Positions 39,001 through 47,127 of a DNA stretch of 64,000 bases are shown here, piece after piece. Location of the stretch: contig NZ_JACHGW010000003.1 of assembly GCF_014202505.1 (NCBI RefSeq), positions 682,001 through 746,000 on the forward strand, written 5' to 3'. Under the pieces are notes generated by a model that saw only the letters and a program-made list of their open reading frames with translations, was not told the origin of the DNA and ran no database searches. Position 1 is the stretch's first letter. Every line of letters begins with the position of its first letter. Origin of the DNA: Armatimonas rosea. Its GTDB lineage: Bacteria; Armatimonadota; Armatimonadia; Armatimonadales; Armatimonadaceae. The position numbers and the translations under genes are program-made.

Positions 39001-41448
39001 CTCGCCGGAGACCGCGCCCGTGGCGGTGTTGAGCTGGATATCGTGGACCCGGACTTGGTTCTCGTCGCGGGAGAACGCCAGGGTTCCGCCTTCGAGTGGG
39101 AACCGGGTTAGTAGAAACCGCCCTAGGGTTGCTTTCCCAAGGATCACGGGCTCTTTTGCATCCCCGGTGATGGTCGCTTGGGCACTACGGACCAACCCAC
39201 TGATCGGGGGCTTGGGGACACCGGTCCACTCCATGCCGGTTAAGAGGCTCTCGTAGGTCGGGTGGTGCTGAAGCCCAAGCGGCGCAAAGTTCCCTGGCTC
39301 GTCGGAGATCTGCTGGAGAATCTCATCGACCTCGATGTTCTCCGCGCGGGCAACGAGGTTGAGCTGGGACGCCTCTTTGGAGCCCGTGATGGTGCCATAG
39401 ACCTCGGCCACTGCGGGGGAGTGGGAGACACGGAGCGGCTGCATGGGGTCGAGCTCTAGGCGAACCTGTCCCGTGGCGAGGAGCCGCAGTGTGGTGCGCT
39501 CGATAAAGGCCGACTCGGCGACCAGAAGATGGCTGTCAAAGCGAAAGCTCGGCTGGAGGACGGTTACATCCCGCAGGAGCAGCGAAGGGGCCGCCTCGGT
39601 CCCGGTGAGCTGCAGGGAGGCGGAGACCGTCCCGCCCACTCCGGGCAGGCCAAAGGAACGGGTGAGCTTCCCGAGATCCGCCGCGACCAGCTGGCCTTCC
39701 AGCGCCATGGCCCCCCCGAGCTCGCCACTTCCTGTCACGCGTAGGGCACCGCTCTCTCCCGCTAGGGCACCGTCGAGGAGCTGGTAGCGCTTGCCCTTGA
39801 GGGAGAGGCGGGCGCTCGCTTTGGGGAAGCTCAGACCCACAAGGCTCAGATTCGCAACCTGGACAAGCCCGTCTCCGGTGATATTTCCTCGGAGAATCGT
39901 CCCGACCACGTCCCCGGAGAGCTGGCCGCGGGGGGGCGTTTTTAACCCCTTCAGGAGGGCGACACTCTCCAGCGGAGCCGCGCGGAGGTGGAGATCGAAG
40001 GCACCCTGCTGGCTCTTGAGTGTGTAGCTCCCTTGGCCCACTAGAGTCCCACCACCTGCGAAGTTGGCACGAACCTCGGTTGCCCGCAGCTCCTGGTTGG
40101 TGTAGACAAGGCTGGCCGCGGCCGTGACCGGGGGAAAACCCTTCCAGCTCGCTTGGATGCCGGAGACCCGTGCCTGGACCTGTGGGGCCTTTAGGGTACC
40201 GGTGATCCGTGCGCCTTCGAGCTGCAGGGTCTCGCCCAGAGCGAGCTTCTGGGGGAGCCCGAGCTTGGGCAGGAGCGCCAGACCGCGCCGCAGGGGCACA
40301 CGGGGGATACGCACGGTCGCGGCGAGCTGTGGATCGGGGCTGGTCAGGTCACGGAGGTTTCCCTGTAGGGTGAACGGCTCCCCGAGGGCCTTACCCGCCA
40401 CAACCGCCGCGAGCGTCTCGCCGTCGTAGGTTGCGCTTCCCCCCAGACCGGTGAACGGGACACGGACGGGTTGCTGGAGCTGGGCATCGACCTCGAAGAA
40501 GCGGGCCGTGGCATGGACAATGGGACGTGCATTTTTCTCGGGGGGGAGCACGAGGCTTGCCTGAACCTTGGCTCGTCCCCGTGTGAGAGCGGCTTGTGGC
40601 GGAAGTTTAACCGCGTAGCTAACCCAGTAGGGAAGCTCGACACTCTCGGCGGAGGCGCGCAGGGAGACGAGGGGCTGGTCTGCACGCGGGCTATCGTCGC
40701 GTGGGCCGGGCTCTCCCCGTCGTGCCGAGCCCTCGACCAGAAGGGGGCCCGCGAGCCGCGCGGTGGTGCGACCCGCGGGGTAGGCACGCGCCGTAAAACG
40801 AATCGTCCGGGTGCCCGTCAGGTCCGCGACTGCATCAACCCGCTGGAGCGCGTTCTCCTCCACCTGGCCGGGGGCGCGGAGGCTGGCGAAGTCGCGGACT
40901 CGGACACGGCCTGCATGCACCCCGATCGTTGTCTGAAAGGCCGGCTGCTTGGGATCCGGGGGCGTCTTGGGCTTGGGCAGGAAGTCCTCAAAGCTCAGGT
41001 GGCCGTCGGGGCGGCGGTAGACCACGACCTCGGGCGACTCCAAGCGCACCTCCGCGACTCCGTGTTCACTGAGCTTCCCTGCCTGAAGCGCCGCTGGGGA
41101 GACGAGGGCGCTCACGCGGGGCACGCGTGCCAGCCAGCTCTGACCTGCCCAGCGCTGCTCGTCGGGGCGGCATCCCAGCTCCAGCCCCTCAACCACGACC
41201 GGGAGGGTTTTCCGCGTGAGTGCGTCCTTGAGGGTGGCGATACTGAGGCCGGGAGAGAGCCGCTGGAAGTGCACGGGGCGCTGGAGAACCTCCGAGAGCT
41301 CCTGCTCGATCAGGGGCTTGCTCTGCGCCAGCTCTCTGTCGAGGCGCTCTTGGACCTGCTGCCAGGCCCAGAGGGAGAAGACAAGCGGCGGCGCGAGCGC
41401 CACGGCAAGGGCTAGCACCCCATTGGTGGCGGCACCCAGGGCTCTCAT
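36079..41448 (-). CDS. tamB: TamB-like (DUF490) envelope lipid-transport / assembly protein
   Basis: A 1789-residue protein with one N-terminal membrane anchor (VLALAVALAPPLVFSLWAW) and a very long beta-rich body of repeated short strands, as in AsmA/TamB groove proteins that bridge the periplasm. Repeated phrases such as LKAPQVQARVSGI and LNEPQLTGKLRLDDGTVRF are characteristic. The C-terminal DUF490 domain runs from about residue 1450 (FQGLGNVTISGDLASPKIEG) to the end, with ITASFNGVLPLGDALFQVG and a terminal aromatic RGTLRY. TamB-family proteins are thought to move phospholipid to the outer membrane. lipA lies 10 nt upstream on the same strand. Confidence 0.93.
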   Translation of the reverse strand: MRALGAATNGVLALAVALAPPLVFSLWAWQQVQERLDRELAQSKPLIEQELSEVLQRPVHFQRLSPGLSIATLKDALTRKTLPVVVEGLELGCRPDEQRWAGQSWLARVPRVSALVSPAALQAGKLSEHGVAEVRLESPEVVVYRRPDGHLSFEDFLPKPKTPPDPKQPAFQTTIGVHAGRVRVRDFASLRAPGQVEENALQRVDAVADLTGTRTIRFTARAYPAGRTTARLAGPLLVEGSARRGEPGPRDDSPRADQPLVSLRASAESVELPYWVSYAVKLPPQAALTRGRAKVQASLVLPPEKNARPIVHATARFFEVDAQLQQPVRVPFTGLGGSATYDGETLAAVVAGKALGEPFTLQGNLRDLTSPDPQLAATVRIPRVPLRRGLALLPKLGLPQKLALGETLQLEGARITGTLKAPQVQARVSGIQASWKGFPPVTAAASLVYTNQELRATEVRANFAGGGTLVGQGSYTLKSQQGAFDLHLRAAPLESVALLKGLKTPPRGQLSGDVVGTILRGNITGDGLVQVANLSLVGLSFPKASARLSLKGKRYQLLDGALAGESGALRVTGSGELGGAMALEGQLVAADLGKLTRSFGLPGVGGTVSASLQLTGTEAAPSLLLRDVTVLQPSFRFDSHLLVAESAFIERTTLRLLATGQVRLELDPMQPLRVSHSPAVAEVYGTITGSKEASQLNLVARAENIEVDEILQQISDEPGNFAPLGLQHHPTYESLLTGMEWTGVPKPPISGLVRSAQATITGDAKEPVILGKATLGRFLLTRFPLEGGTLAFSRDENQVRVHDIQLNTATGAVSGEISLAKTGELTGSVVAQSIDLEALSSLGGLEEKQVGITGAVSATLTLAGTSERPVITAQLAEKRPLQLVGIPVTELKIGALELAPILGGPGPVEGIVTLPEVSLRLGKSRVKFELLGVHYDLATQRVTGRLAVTEARLQQVLDDLRSAHLDDTPEGQDFIQSLYKVPSQIDGTAALTGTLGASFATGSPTDLSANLRLSSGDLVFQAGTEKEPVVVKGQLNARATLNNERLSLDSAELTLQDPQSEDPTIVRLLAHATKDPKTGETSTSKSWLRLPQTKDEKLEYHLTLDTNAIPLNLVRVLSPRSLAPIQGKAAVTLAADGTAETPHVTASFYADNLLIGETVGQAGAVNIPPLLIDLLRFQVELTGKNAQDWQLTVTDGRLTHAKEVVTFDGALPYDNQKSRVAADQPIQAHAAIDDAQGLTLATLTQYFQTAGIKLGGVLRGNIQLAGSLNEPQLTGKLRLDDGTVRFPNPIQRGARDVINPIQHLALAMEFAGNEIRFPKAELQLAQLPPTKSEKGKPLPTPPALDSLPSAGKLSLDPSSVIRIENLEDFTRLFARKETDQEERAPAPKLRGEFDLKASFENLQLDTENASALLMNETLVRSLGGGLEEAFKGQLNGRFLVRGPLLTPTLATATGGNLGLTDVSFRLPKRQLPESTENVARDFNPRFALNLETINQARLTKTSIFEFQGLGNVTISGDLASPKIEGVLSPTGGYFKYPLATFTVQRGGELRLTYAKRYEARQDRLQFDLKAQDVTASGKILVSSSAVKSSQSTPTTFDPGRLSNQIPDDLAGKRVTITASFNGVLPLGDALFQVGKSQANPIRLTASDPRLSEYAIYSLLFPVQMFSQLSEQALRDGASLLSNGLTSSLLTPLTDQFSKLFGLENVSLDYGQDGLANLFFIRRLPEPLDKVTIEVRRSFQTRSGSSTLLPQLYSLNYEIGQLRRGSRLQLGASTNEQRDSQLFIRGTLRY

Positions 41449-41458
41449 CGGAGGAGGA

Positions 41459-42457
41459 TCACACCACCGCCAGAGGGAGGCTTAGGCGGCGCGGGCCCGG
41501 TGTCGCAGGTCGCGGCGGTGCCATGCCTGTCTCCAGATACTTATGGCGGAAGTCGATGGCATTGTACGACGAGCGCACGAAGGGGCCGGAGGCGACATAG
41601 AGAAAGCCCATCTCCTCGGCGAGGGCCTTGTAGTGCTCAAAGCGTGTCGGGTGGACATACTCGACCACGTCCAAGTACCCCTTGCCTGGCTTGAGGTACT
41701 GCCCCAGGGTCACGGCATCTACGCCAGCATCTTTCCAGTCCGAGAGCACCTGAAGGACCTCCTCTTCGGTCTCACCCAGCCCGAGCATGATCCCTGACTT
41801 GGTGTAGATGGTGGGAGCGGTCTCCTTCACCGTGCGGAGGAAGTCAATCGAGCGCTCGTACTTGGCCTGGGGGCGGACCGTGCGGTAGAGGCGCGGGACG
41901 GTCTCGGTGTTGTGGTTGAAGACATCGGGGTGGGCGGCACAGACCGTCTCAATGGCGAAGCGTCGGCCACGAAAATCGGGGGTGAGCACCTCGATACTGG
42001 TCTCCGGGAGGGCCTCCCGGAGCGCGGCGATCACCGCAGCAAAGTGCGCCGCGCCGCCGTCGAGCAGCTCGTCCCGGTTCACCGAGGTCACCACGACATG
42101 CTTGAGCTGGAGCTCACGGGCCGCATCGGCGAGGCGCTGGGGCTCTTGGGGATCGAGCGGCGCGCCCCGGCCCGTCTTGACCGCGCAGAAGCGGCAGGAG
42201 CGGGTGCAGGTATCGCCCATGATCATGAAGGTCGCGGTTCCCTTGGTCCAGCACTCGCCCAGGTTGGGGCAGCGTGCCTCCTCACAGACCGTCACGAGGC
42301 GCTGGGAGCGCATGAGGTCCTCGACCTTACCAATATCCCGGGAGCGGGGCACCTTGATGGTGAGCCACTCGGGGATGCGGCGGTGGATCTTGGGCTGGAG
42401 AGTGACAAGCTCAGGGTCGGACTCTAGCGTGGGGTTGGCTGTAGTTGGTTCGCTCAC
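41459..42457 (-). CDS. lipA: Lipoyl synthase LipA
   Basis: A 332-residue radical SAM enzyme that inserts two sulfurs into protein-bound octanoate. The auxiliary cluster motif is C-x4-C-x5-C in VCEEARCPNLGECW. The radical SAM motif is C-x3-C-x2-C in TCTRSCRFCAV. VVVTSVNRDELLDGGA, FNHNTETV and KSGIMLGLGETEEEV are also conserved. A GTG start at 42457 is chosen. A longer GTG start at 42508 exists, but TAGACT lies eight bases before 42457 and there is no Shine-Dalgarno for either. It supplies lipoate for enzymes such as the E2 protein at 60144-61535. tamB follows after 10 nt. Confidence 0.95.
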   Translation of the reverse strand: MSEPTTANPTLESDPELVTLQPKIHRRIPEWLTIKVPRSRDIGKVEDLMRSQRLVTVCEEARCPNLGECWTKGTATFMIMGDTCTRSCRFCAVKTGRGAPLDPQEPQRLADAARELQLKHVVVTSVNRDELLDGGAAHFAAVIAALREALPETSIEVLTPDFRGRRFAIETVCAAHPDVFNHNTETVPRLYRTVRPQAKYERSIDFLRTVKETAPTIYTKSGIMLGLGETEEEVLQVLSDWKDAGVDAVTLGQYLKPGKGYLDVVEYVHPTRFEHYKALAEEMGFLYVASGPFVRSSYNAIDFRHKYLETGMAPPRPATPGPRRLSLPLAVV

Positions 42458-42465
42458 AATCTTGA

Positions 42466-42471
42466 AGTCTA
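42466..42471 (-). promoter_or_regulatory. TAGACT -10-like hexamer 8 nt before lipA
   Basis: TAGACT-N8-GTG on the minus strand, identical in hexamer and spacing to the motif before the MFS gene. It supports the shorter lipA start and a leaderless lipA-tamB transcript. Confidence 0.4.
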
Positions 42472-42538
42472 CCCTGTGAAGCGGGGGCACCGCAACCGGT
42501 GGGAACACTTGGAGGCTGTGGTGCGTAGAACTAGCTGT

Positions 42539-43555
42539 ATGCGACGATCTGCTGTTTGGGTTCTGGCGACCGGACTGGTGGTCTGGCTGGTGGGGTGTGA
42601 CTCGGTGCCGCTGACGGCATCACTGTGGACCGACGATGAGCGTCGGGAGCAGGCGCGGGCCTACTGGAACGAGGGGCTCGCCGAGCTGAGCGTGAGCGAG
42701 GGGAGTAGCGAGCGCGCCGATCAGCTCCTCGTGCAGGCTGCGCACCTTGAAGGTCCGGCCGGCGAGGGAGTGCTGACGATCTCCCGGCGCTTGCTCGATG
42801 TCGCGCCGGTCTATGCCACCAAGGTCGCGACCTGGCTCAAGGAGGCTGTCCTGCAACCGCCGCTCTCGGAGAACCCTGTGGCCTTTGGGGTGCTGGCACG
42901 GGCCTACGATCTCCTCGGCGATACGCGCTCCCAAGAGGAGAGCCTGGAGCACGCGCAGGAGCTGGTCGCGAGGGCGGTCGATCTGCTGGACAAGGCAGCG
43001 CCAACCGACGAGCGTGGGCGGCTGGAGCGGGTGCGGCGGCTGACCCTGGCCGGCGAGTACTGCGATGGGTTTCTCAAAGACGGCACAAAGGCGGTGCGGC
43101 TCCTGCGCGGTGCGGTGCGGCTCGGCCCGGCGGATATCGACCTCTTGGAGCTGCAGGATGCCCAGGCCCTCAGTGCGCTGGGAAGTGCCCTGGCTCGGAA
43201 TAAAGAGCTCGCCCAGGACCGGGGTGAGGCGACCCGCCTGACGCGCATCGCCGCCCAGCACGACTCCGAAAATCCGGAGCTCCTTGAGGCCTATGGCACC
43301 GCTCTCTTTCTCCAGGGCGATCTTGCGGGAGCGCGCCGGGTGCTGGGCGAGGTGGTCGCTCTTGCACCGGACCGTGCGGAGGCGCGCTGCATGCTCGGTC
43401 GGGTCCTCTCTCGGCTGAAGCTCTACCGCTTGGCAGCCGTGGAGCTGGACCGTGCGCTCGCTCTCCAGCCGCAGAACCCAACCGCGCGGACTGCCCGTGC
43501 GGCGCTGCCTAACCCACTGCCCGCGCCAGAAGCGGACCCGGAAGAAGCGTCCTAG
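42539..43555 (+). CDS. TPR-containing lipoprotein
   Basis: A 338-residue protein starting at ATG 42539, which gives the lipoprotein signal MRRSAVWVLATGLVVWLVGC (lipidated Cys at residue 20). The body consists of helical repeats with TPR spacing, clearest near the end: NPELLEAYGTALFLQGDLAG, VVALAPDRAEARCMLGRVLS and LDRALALQPQNPTARTA. TPR lipoproteins often act as outer-membrane scaffolds, for example in BAM (BamD) or pilus assembly (PilF/PilW). The partner here is unknown. It is divergent from lipA. Its last 47 nt overlap the convergent PHP gene. Confidence 0.88.
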   Translation: MRRSAVWVLATGLVVWLVGCDSVPLTASLWTDDERREQARAYWNEGLAELSVSEGSSERADQLLVQAAHLEGPAGEGVLTISRRLLDVAPVYATKVATWLKEAVLQPPLSENPVAFGVLARAYDLLGDTRSQEESLEHAQELVARAVDLLDKAAPTDERGRLERVRRLTLAGEYCDGFLKDGTKAVRLLRGAVRLGPADIDLLELQDAQALSALGSALARNKELAQDRGEATRLTRIAAQHDSENPELLEAYGTALFLQGDLAGARRVLGEVVALAPDRAEARCMLGRVLSRLKLYRLAAVELDRALALQPQNPTARTARAALPNPLPAPEADPEEAS

Positions 43556-44360
43556 CCAGCGGTTTTCCATCGCGGACGATCCCAAGCGGCACATCGGGCT
43601 TGTTGTCCCCGTGGAAATCGGAGCCGCCGGTGACGAGGAGCTGGTACTTCTCTGCAAGGCGAAGAAACCGTGCCTCGTCGGCGGGGCTATACGACGAGTA
43701 GTAGGCCTCGATCCCGTCGAGACCGAGGGCGGCAAGCGCACGGACGCGGCTCTCGTGGGTCTCGTGGGCCGCGAGTTTTAAGAGGCCAGGGTGCGCGAGA
43801 AAGCACAGCCCGCCTGCTTCGTGTACCAGCGCAATCGCCTCCGCAGGGCTGAGGGTCGCCTTCTCCACATAGGCCGCGGCATCGTCGGCGAGGTACCGCG
43901 TAAAGGCCTCCCGCAGGTCAGTGACCACCCCTTTGGCTAGGAGCACGGCGGCGATATGTGGTCGCCCAATGTTCGCTCCACGCGGTGCCAGCGCAATCAC
44001 TTCCTCCAGCGTGATCGCAACTCCCAGGGCATTGAGCCGTGCGATAATCTTGAGGTTGCGCTGGCGGCGGTTCTCCGAGAGGGTCGCGAGGGTTGTCACA
44101 AGGGGGGCATGGTGCGGGTCGATCCCCAGCCCAAGCAGGTGGCACTTGCCCGGTGCGCCCTCGGCGGAGAGCTCGACTCCGGCGAGAAACTGCATCCCAT
44201 AGCCAAGCGCCGCTGCCTGCGCCTCGGCCACTCCCGCGGTGGTGTCGTGGTCGGTGACCGCGAGGAGGCCAAGCCCGCACTGGTGCGCGGCGGTGACTAG
44301 CTCGGTGGGGGTGAGGGTGCCATCGGAGGCGGTGGTGTGGGTATGGAGATCAGCGGTCAT
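43509..44360 (-). CDS. PHP-domain phosphoesterase (RNase AM / YciV-like)
   Basis: A 283-residue protein of the polymerase-and-histidinol-phosphatase fold. Metal ligands are visible in ADLHTHTTASDGTL (residues 3-16), AVTDHDTTAG, GVELSAE, GRPHIAAVL, FLAHPGLLK and GGSDFHGDN. This set and the length match the TrpH/YciV family, which hydrolyses 3',5'-nucleoside bisphosphates and trims RNA 5' ends. It begins just after the terminator of the sigma factor gene, so it probably has its own promoter, which was not identified. It converges on and overlaps the TPR lipoprotein gene. Confidence 0.92.
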   Translation of the reverse strand: MTADLHTHTTASDGTLTPTELVTAAHQCGLGLLAVTDHDTTAGVAEAQAAALGYGMQFLAGVELSAEGAPGKCHLLGLGIDPHHAPLVTTLATLSENRRQRNLKIIARLNALGVAITLEEVIALAPRGANIGRPHIAAVLLAKGVVTDLREAFTRYLADDAAAYVEKATLSPAEAIALVHEAGGLCFLAHPGLLKLAAHETHESRVRALAALGLDGIEAYYSSYSPADEARFLRLAEKYQLLVTGGSDFHGDNKPDVPLGIVRDGKPLARTLLPGPLLARAVG

Positions 44361-44373
44361 AGCGTTTGGGACT

Positions 44374-44417
44374 CAAAAAGCAAAGGGGTGGCGCATCGGC
44401 TGCGGCCACCCCTTTGC
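44374..44417 (-). terminator. Intrinsic terminator of the RpoD-family sigma gene
   Basis: GCAAAGGGGTGGC and its complement (44380-44392 and 44405-44417) form a 13-bp stem, followed on the minus strand by TTTTTGAG. It lies 33 nt after the sigma gene stop. Confidence 0.9.
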
Positions 44418-44449
44418 CTGGATGCGATTGCACCCTGCAATAAAATAAA

Positions 44450-45355
44450 TTATGCCTGGAATAGGTCTTTGAGGCGGCCTTTGCGGGCCTCCATCCGAAG
44501 CTTACGAAGGGCCTGTGCCTCGATCTGGCGCACACGCTCCCGGCTGATACAGAGCTCTTCCCCGATCTGTGAGAGCACACAGCCCTCATCGCCATCGAAG
44601 CCAAACCGCCGGCGCATGACGATCCGCTCGCGCTCGTCGAGGTCGTTGAGGATCTCTTCGAGGGTGGTGCGAATCTCGCTGCTCAGGAGGTAGTCCTGGG
44701 GATCGAGGGCGTTCTTGTCGGTGAGGAGCGCACCCAGCGGGGTGTTCTCTTCATCCCCGACCGGCAGGTCCAAGGAGATCGGGTCCTGGGTGGTGTTCAT
44801 CAGGGCGAGGACCTTGCGAACCGGCATTCCCGCGCGGTCGGCGAGGAGCTCGGTGCTGGGGTCTTGGCCGATCTCACGGCGGAGCTCGGCGCGGACTCGC
44901 TCTAGCTTGCGGAGCGACTCGGAGATATGGGCGGGGATGCGGATGGACTTGCTCTTGTTGTCCACGGCGCGCCCAATCGCCTGCCGAATCCACTGGGTGG
45001 CGTAGGTGGAGAAGCGGAACCCACGGGCCGGGTCGAAGCGCTCGGCCGCGGTCATGAGCCCGATAGCTCCCTCTTGTACCAGGTCCTCGAAGGGAATCCC
45101 CGACGACCGGTAGGCCTTTGCTATGGAGACCACGAGGCGCATGTTGGCCTCGACGAGGGTGGAGCGGGCACGAGAACCCTCCAGGCCTCCTTTGCCAATC
45201 TTATTGGCAAGACGAATCTCTTCCTCGTGGGTAAGTAGTCCCGCGCGTGTCAAGCGGGTAACATAGGAATGACCGTCGTCATGAAAGCCAAGCACTTCGG
45301 GTGCTTTCAGACGCCCGATCACGCTGCGCGTCCGACTCTGTGGCATAATTGCCAT
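44450..45355 (-). CDS. RpoD-family (group 2/3) sigma factor
   Basis: A 301-residue sigma-70 protein lacking region 1.1. Region 1.2/2 begins near TRAGLLTHEEEIRLANKI. Core region 2 is GIPFEDLVQEGAIGLMTAAE, then RFSTYATQWIRQAIGRAV. Region 3 is SESLRKLERVRAELRREIGQ. Region 4 has ERERIVMRRRFGFDGDE and the helix-turn-helix ISRERVRQIEAQALRKLR. ATG 45355 is chosen because GGAGG lies eleven bases upstream. Longer forms would overlap the divergent xerD promoter space. It could be a stress or stationary-phase sigma (RpoS/SigA-like), or the primary sigma if no longer homologue exists. Confidence 0.93.
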   Translation of the reverse strand: MAIMPQSRTRSVIGRLKAPEVLGFHDDGHSYVTRLTRAGLLTHEEEIRLANKIGKGGLEGSRARSTLVEANMRLVVSIAKAYRSSGIPFEDLVQEGAIGLMTAAERFDPARGFRFSTYATQWIRQAIGRAVDNKSKSIRIPAHISESLRKLERVRAELRREIGQDPSTELLADRAGMPVRKVLALMNTTQDPISLDLPVGDEENTPLGALLTDKNALDPQDYLLSSEIRTTLEEILNDLDERERIVMRRRFGFDGDEGCVLSQIGEELCISRERVRQIEAQALRKLRMEARKGRLKDLFQA

Positions 45356-45500
45356 CGCCTGTTTGTCCTCCCTCACTAGTTCCATCGGATGTAAGGAAAC
45401 CCCTGGCCAGTCACAGCCAGGAAGAGATTCGGCACGTGCCAAAAGGATTCCTTCTTTGACCTTGCCGAGTTCCCATTTTTTTTGTAAGACAGGAAGTGAA
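45356..45500. promoter_or_regulatory. Divergent intergenic region between the sigma factor gene and xerD
   Basis: It contains the palindrome GGCACGTGCC near 45432, an inverted repeat CCTGG..CCAGG near 45402-45421, and a TTGACC near 45457 that could be a -35 box for xerD. A TTTTTTTT run and AGGAAG (ribosome-binding site of xerD) follow. The palindrome may be an operator. This is inference. Confidence 0.35.
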
Positions 45501-46430
45501 ATGACGGTCTCCTCGGATACTCTGCGCGATGGATTTCTGGAACACCTGCGCCGTGTTCGCCGCGCCTCGCCCCACACTCTCCGTGCCTATGCCGAAGACC
45601 TACGCCAGTTCTGTGCCTGGATGGAGGAGAGCGAGGGCAAGACCCTGGAAACGCTCACCGCCGCTGAGGTGCGTACCTTTATCGCGGCCCTGACCACCGA
45701 GCGAAAACTAGCAAGAACGACAGTGGCACGCAAGGCCGCCTCGCTCCGCGCGTTCTTTCGCTATCTCCAGCGCCAGGAGGTTGTCGCGAGCTCCCCGGCA
45801 CAAGAGCTCCAGACCCCCAAGCGCGGTCGCTCACTGCCCAAGGCGCTCTCCGAGGAGGCGGTCGCCGCGCTCCTGGCCTTCCCCGACCCCAGCAAGCCCG
45901 ATGGCCTCCGCGATCGGGCGATCCTGGAGACACTCTACGCCTCCGGGCTACGCGCCAGTGAGCTGGTGGGGCTGGATATCGCCGATCTCGCGCTGGAGGC
46001 CAGTGGCGAGGGCGAGGCACGGGTGCGCCAGGGCAAGGGAGGGAAAGAGCGGATCGGTCTGCTGGGACGGCCCGCGGTGCTGGCGCTGGAGCGCTACCTC
46101 AGCGATGCCCGCCCGGCTCTGGCGCAAGGCAAGCCCACCCCGGCTCTCTTTCTCAACCGCTTCGGCGACCGGCTCTCGGATCGGGCGGTGCGGCGGCTCT
46201 TTGACCGGGCCTGCACCCAGGTCTCGGTGAGCCATAAAGTGACCCCACACACGCTCCGGCATAGCTTTGCGACCCACTTGCTGGATCATGGTGCCGATCT
46301 CCGCGTGGTCCAGGAGCTCCTTGGCCACGCCGATCTCTCGACCACCCAGGTCTACACCCACGTGAGCACCACCCGCCTGAAGGAGGCCTATGAGCAAGCC
46401 CACCCCCTCGCCCGCAAGCCCCAAGACTGA
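45501..46430 (+). CDS. xerD: Site-specific tyrosine recombinase XerD
   Basis: A 309-residue recombinase that resolves chromosome dimers at dif with XerC. The N-terminal SAM-like core-binding domain (LEHLRRVRRASPHTLRAYAE) is followed by the catalytic domain. The Arg of LYASGLRASELVGLDIADL, the Lys of RQGKGGKERIG, HTLRHSFATHLLDHGADLR (His and Arg), LLGHADLSTT (His) and the nucleophile tyrosine in QVYTHVS are visible. GADLRVVQELLGH and a final RLKEAYEQAHPLA favour XerD over XerC. AGGAAG precedes ATG 45501. The 3' end overlaps the next gene by 41 nt. Confidence 0.94.
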   Translation: MTVSSDTLRDGFLEHLRRVRRASPHTLRAYAEDLRQFCAWMEESEGKTLETLTAAEVRTFIAALTTERKLARTTVARKAASLRAFFRYLQRQEVVASSPAQELQTPKRGRSLPKALSEEAVAALLAFPDPSKPDGLRDRAILETLYASGLRASELVGLDIADLALEASGEGEARVRQGKGGKERIGLLGRPAVLALERYLSDARPALAQGKPTPALFLNRFGDRLSDRAVRRLFDRACTQVSVSHKVTPHTLRHSFATHLLDHGADLRVVQELLGHADLSTTQVYTHVSTTRLKEAYEQAHPLARKPQD

Positions 46431-46929
46431 GTGGCGCACCTGGGCCCTGGAGGCTCGTCGCTCTCTGGACCGCGCCTCTCTCTCGGCCCAGCTCCACAGG
46501 GCACTCTTGCCCGCTCTCGTGGACGCCCAGCACGTGCTGCTCTACGCCGCCACGGCGGAAGAGATCGATCTCTTGTCGCTTGTCGCCGCCCTGCCTGAGA
46601 CACAGTTCTACCTGCCCCGCTGCGCCCCCCAGCGGCGACTGGCAGTCCATGCCTACCCATGCCCCTTGGTGACTAGCCGCTTCGGCATCCGCGAGCCCGC
46701 TGCCGACCAGCCGGAGGCCGATCCTTTCACCCTTGATCTGGTTCTTGTCCCCGCGCTTGTGCTCGACCAGCGCGGCTACCGCTTAGGCTATGGCGGGGGC
46801 TACTACGACCGCTTCTTGCCCCGCCTGCGCCCCGATTGCCGCACTCTGGGAATCGCCCCTTTTATTGTCGCCGAGCTCCCCACCGACCCGTGGGATGTCC
46901 CGGTGGGATTGTTGTCGGGCGGCGGATAA
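46390..46929 (+). CDS. 5-formyltetrahydrofolate cyclo-ligase
   Basis: A 179-residue enzyme converting 5-formyl-THF to 5,10-methenyl-THF with ATP. It has the N-terminal basic helix with EWRTWALEARRSL, the folate-site VLVPALVLDQRGYRLG, and the signature YGGGYYDRFLPRL. The C-terminal block GIAPFIVAELPTDPWDVPV is also conserved. Length is normal. Its start lies 41 nt inside xerD, so it depends on xerD transcription, probably by translational coupling. It ends at a repeat-rich gap. Confidence 0.94.
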   Translation: MSKPTPSPASPKTEWRTWALEARRSLDRASLSAQLHRALLPALVDAQHVLLYAATAEEIDLLSLVAALPETQFYLPRCAPQRRLAVHAYPCPLVTSRFGIREPAADQPEADPFTLDLVLVPALVLDQRGYRLGYGGGYYDRFLPRLRPDCRTLGIAPFIVAELPTDPWDVPVGLLSGGG

Positions 46930-47127
46930 ATTCGGGCGGCATTTCGGGTTCGGGCGGCTAAAGCAGCCCGCTGGTGCGGCAAGACCCATAAATGGGCCTC
47001 CAAAACTAATATGACCCCCTTCGCCCCTCGGAACGCGGCGGGTACCCTCTGGGTGTGGCGAAGGGGGTCGGCGGTGGTGCCGCCGGGGGGATGTACCGCC
47101 GGGGGGATGTCCGGGGGATGTCCTACC
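46930..47127. repeat. Repeat-rich intergenic region
   Basis: A perfect 13-bp inverted repeat, GACCCCCTTCGCC at 47013-47025 with its complement at 47057-47069, is followed by tandem units ending in GGGGGATGT at 47081-47095, 47096-47110 and 47111-47121. Before it are two TTCGGGCGGC repeats (46932-46960 region) and the palindrome CCCATAAATGGG. It separates convergent genes and may act as a bidirectional terminator. No gene is seen in it. Confidence 0.7.

Noticed and set aside
47081-47121. Tandem units considered as a CRISPR-like array
   Set aside because: The units are contiguous, only 11-15 bp, with no unique spacers and no cas genes in the window.
46930-47127. Possible 6S RNA gene, because 6S RNA adjoins the 5-formyl-THF cyclo-ligase gene in many proteobacteria
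   Set aside because: The gap is downstream of the ligase, is made of short repeats and a 13-bp inverted repeat, and lacks the long bulged open-complex-like structure of 6S RNA.
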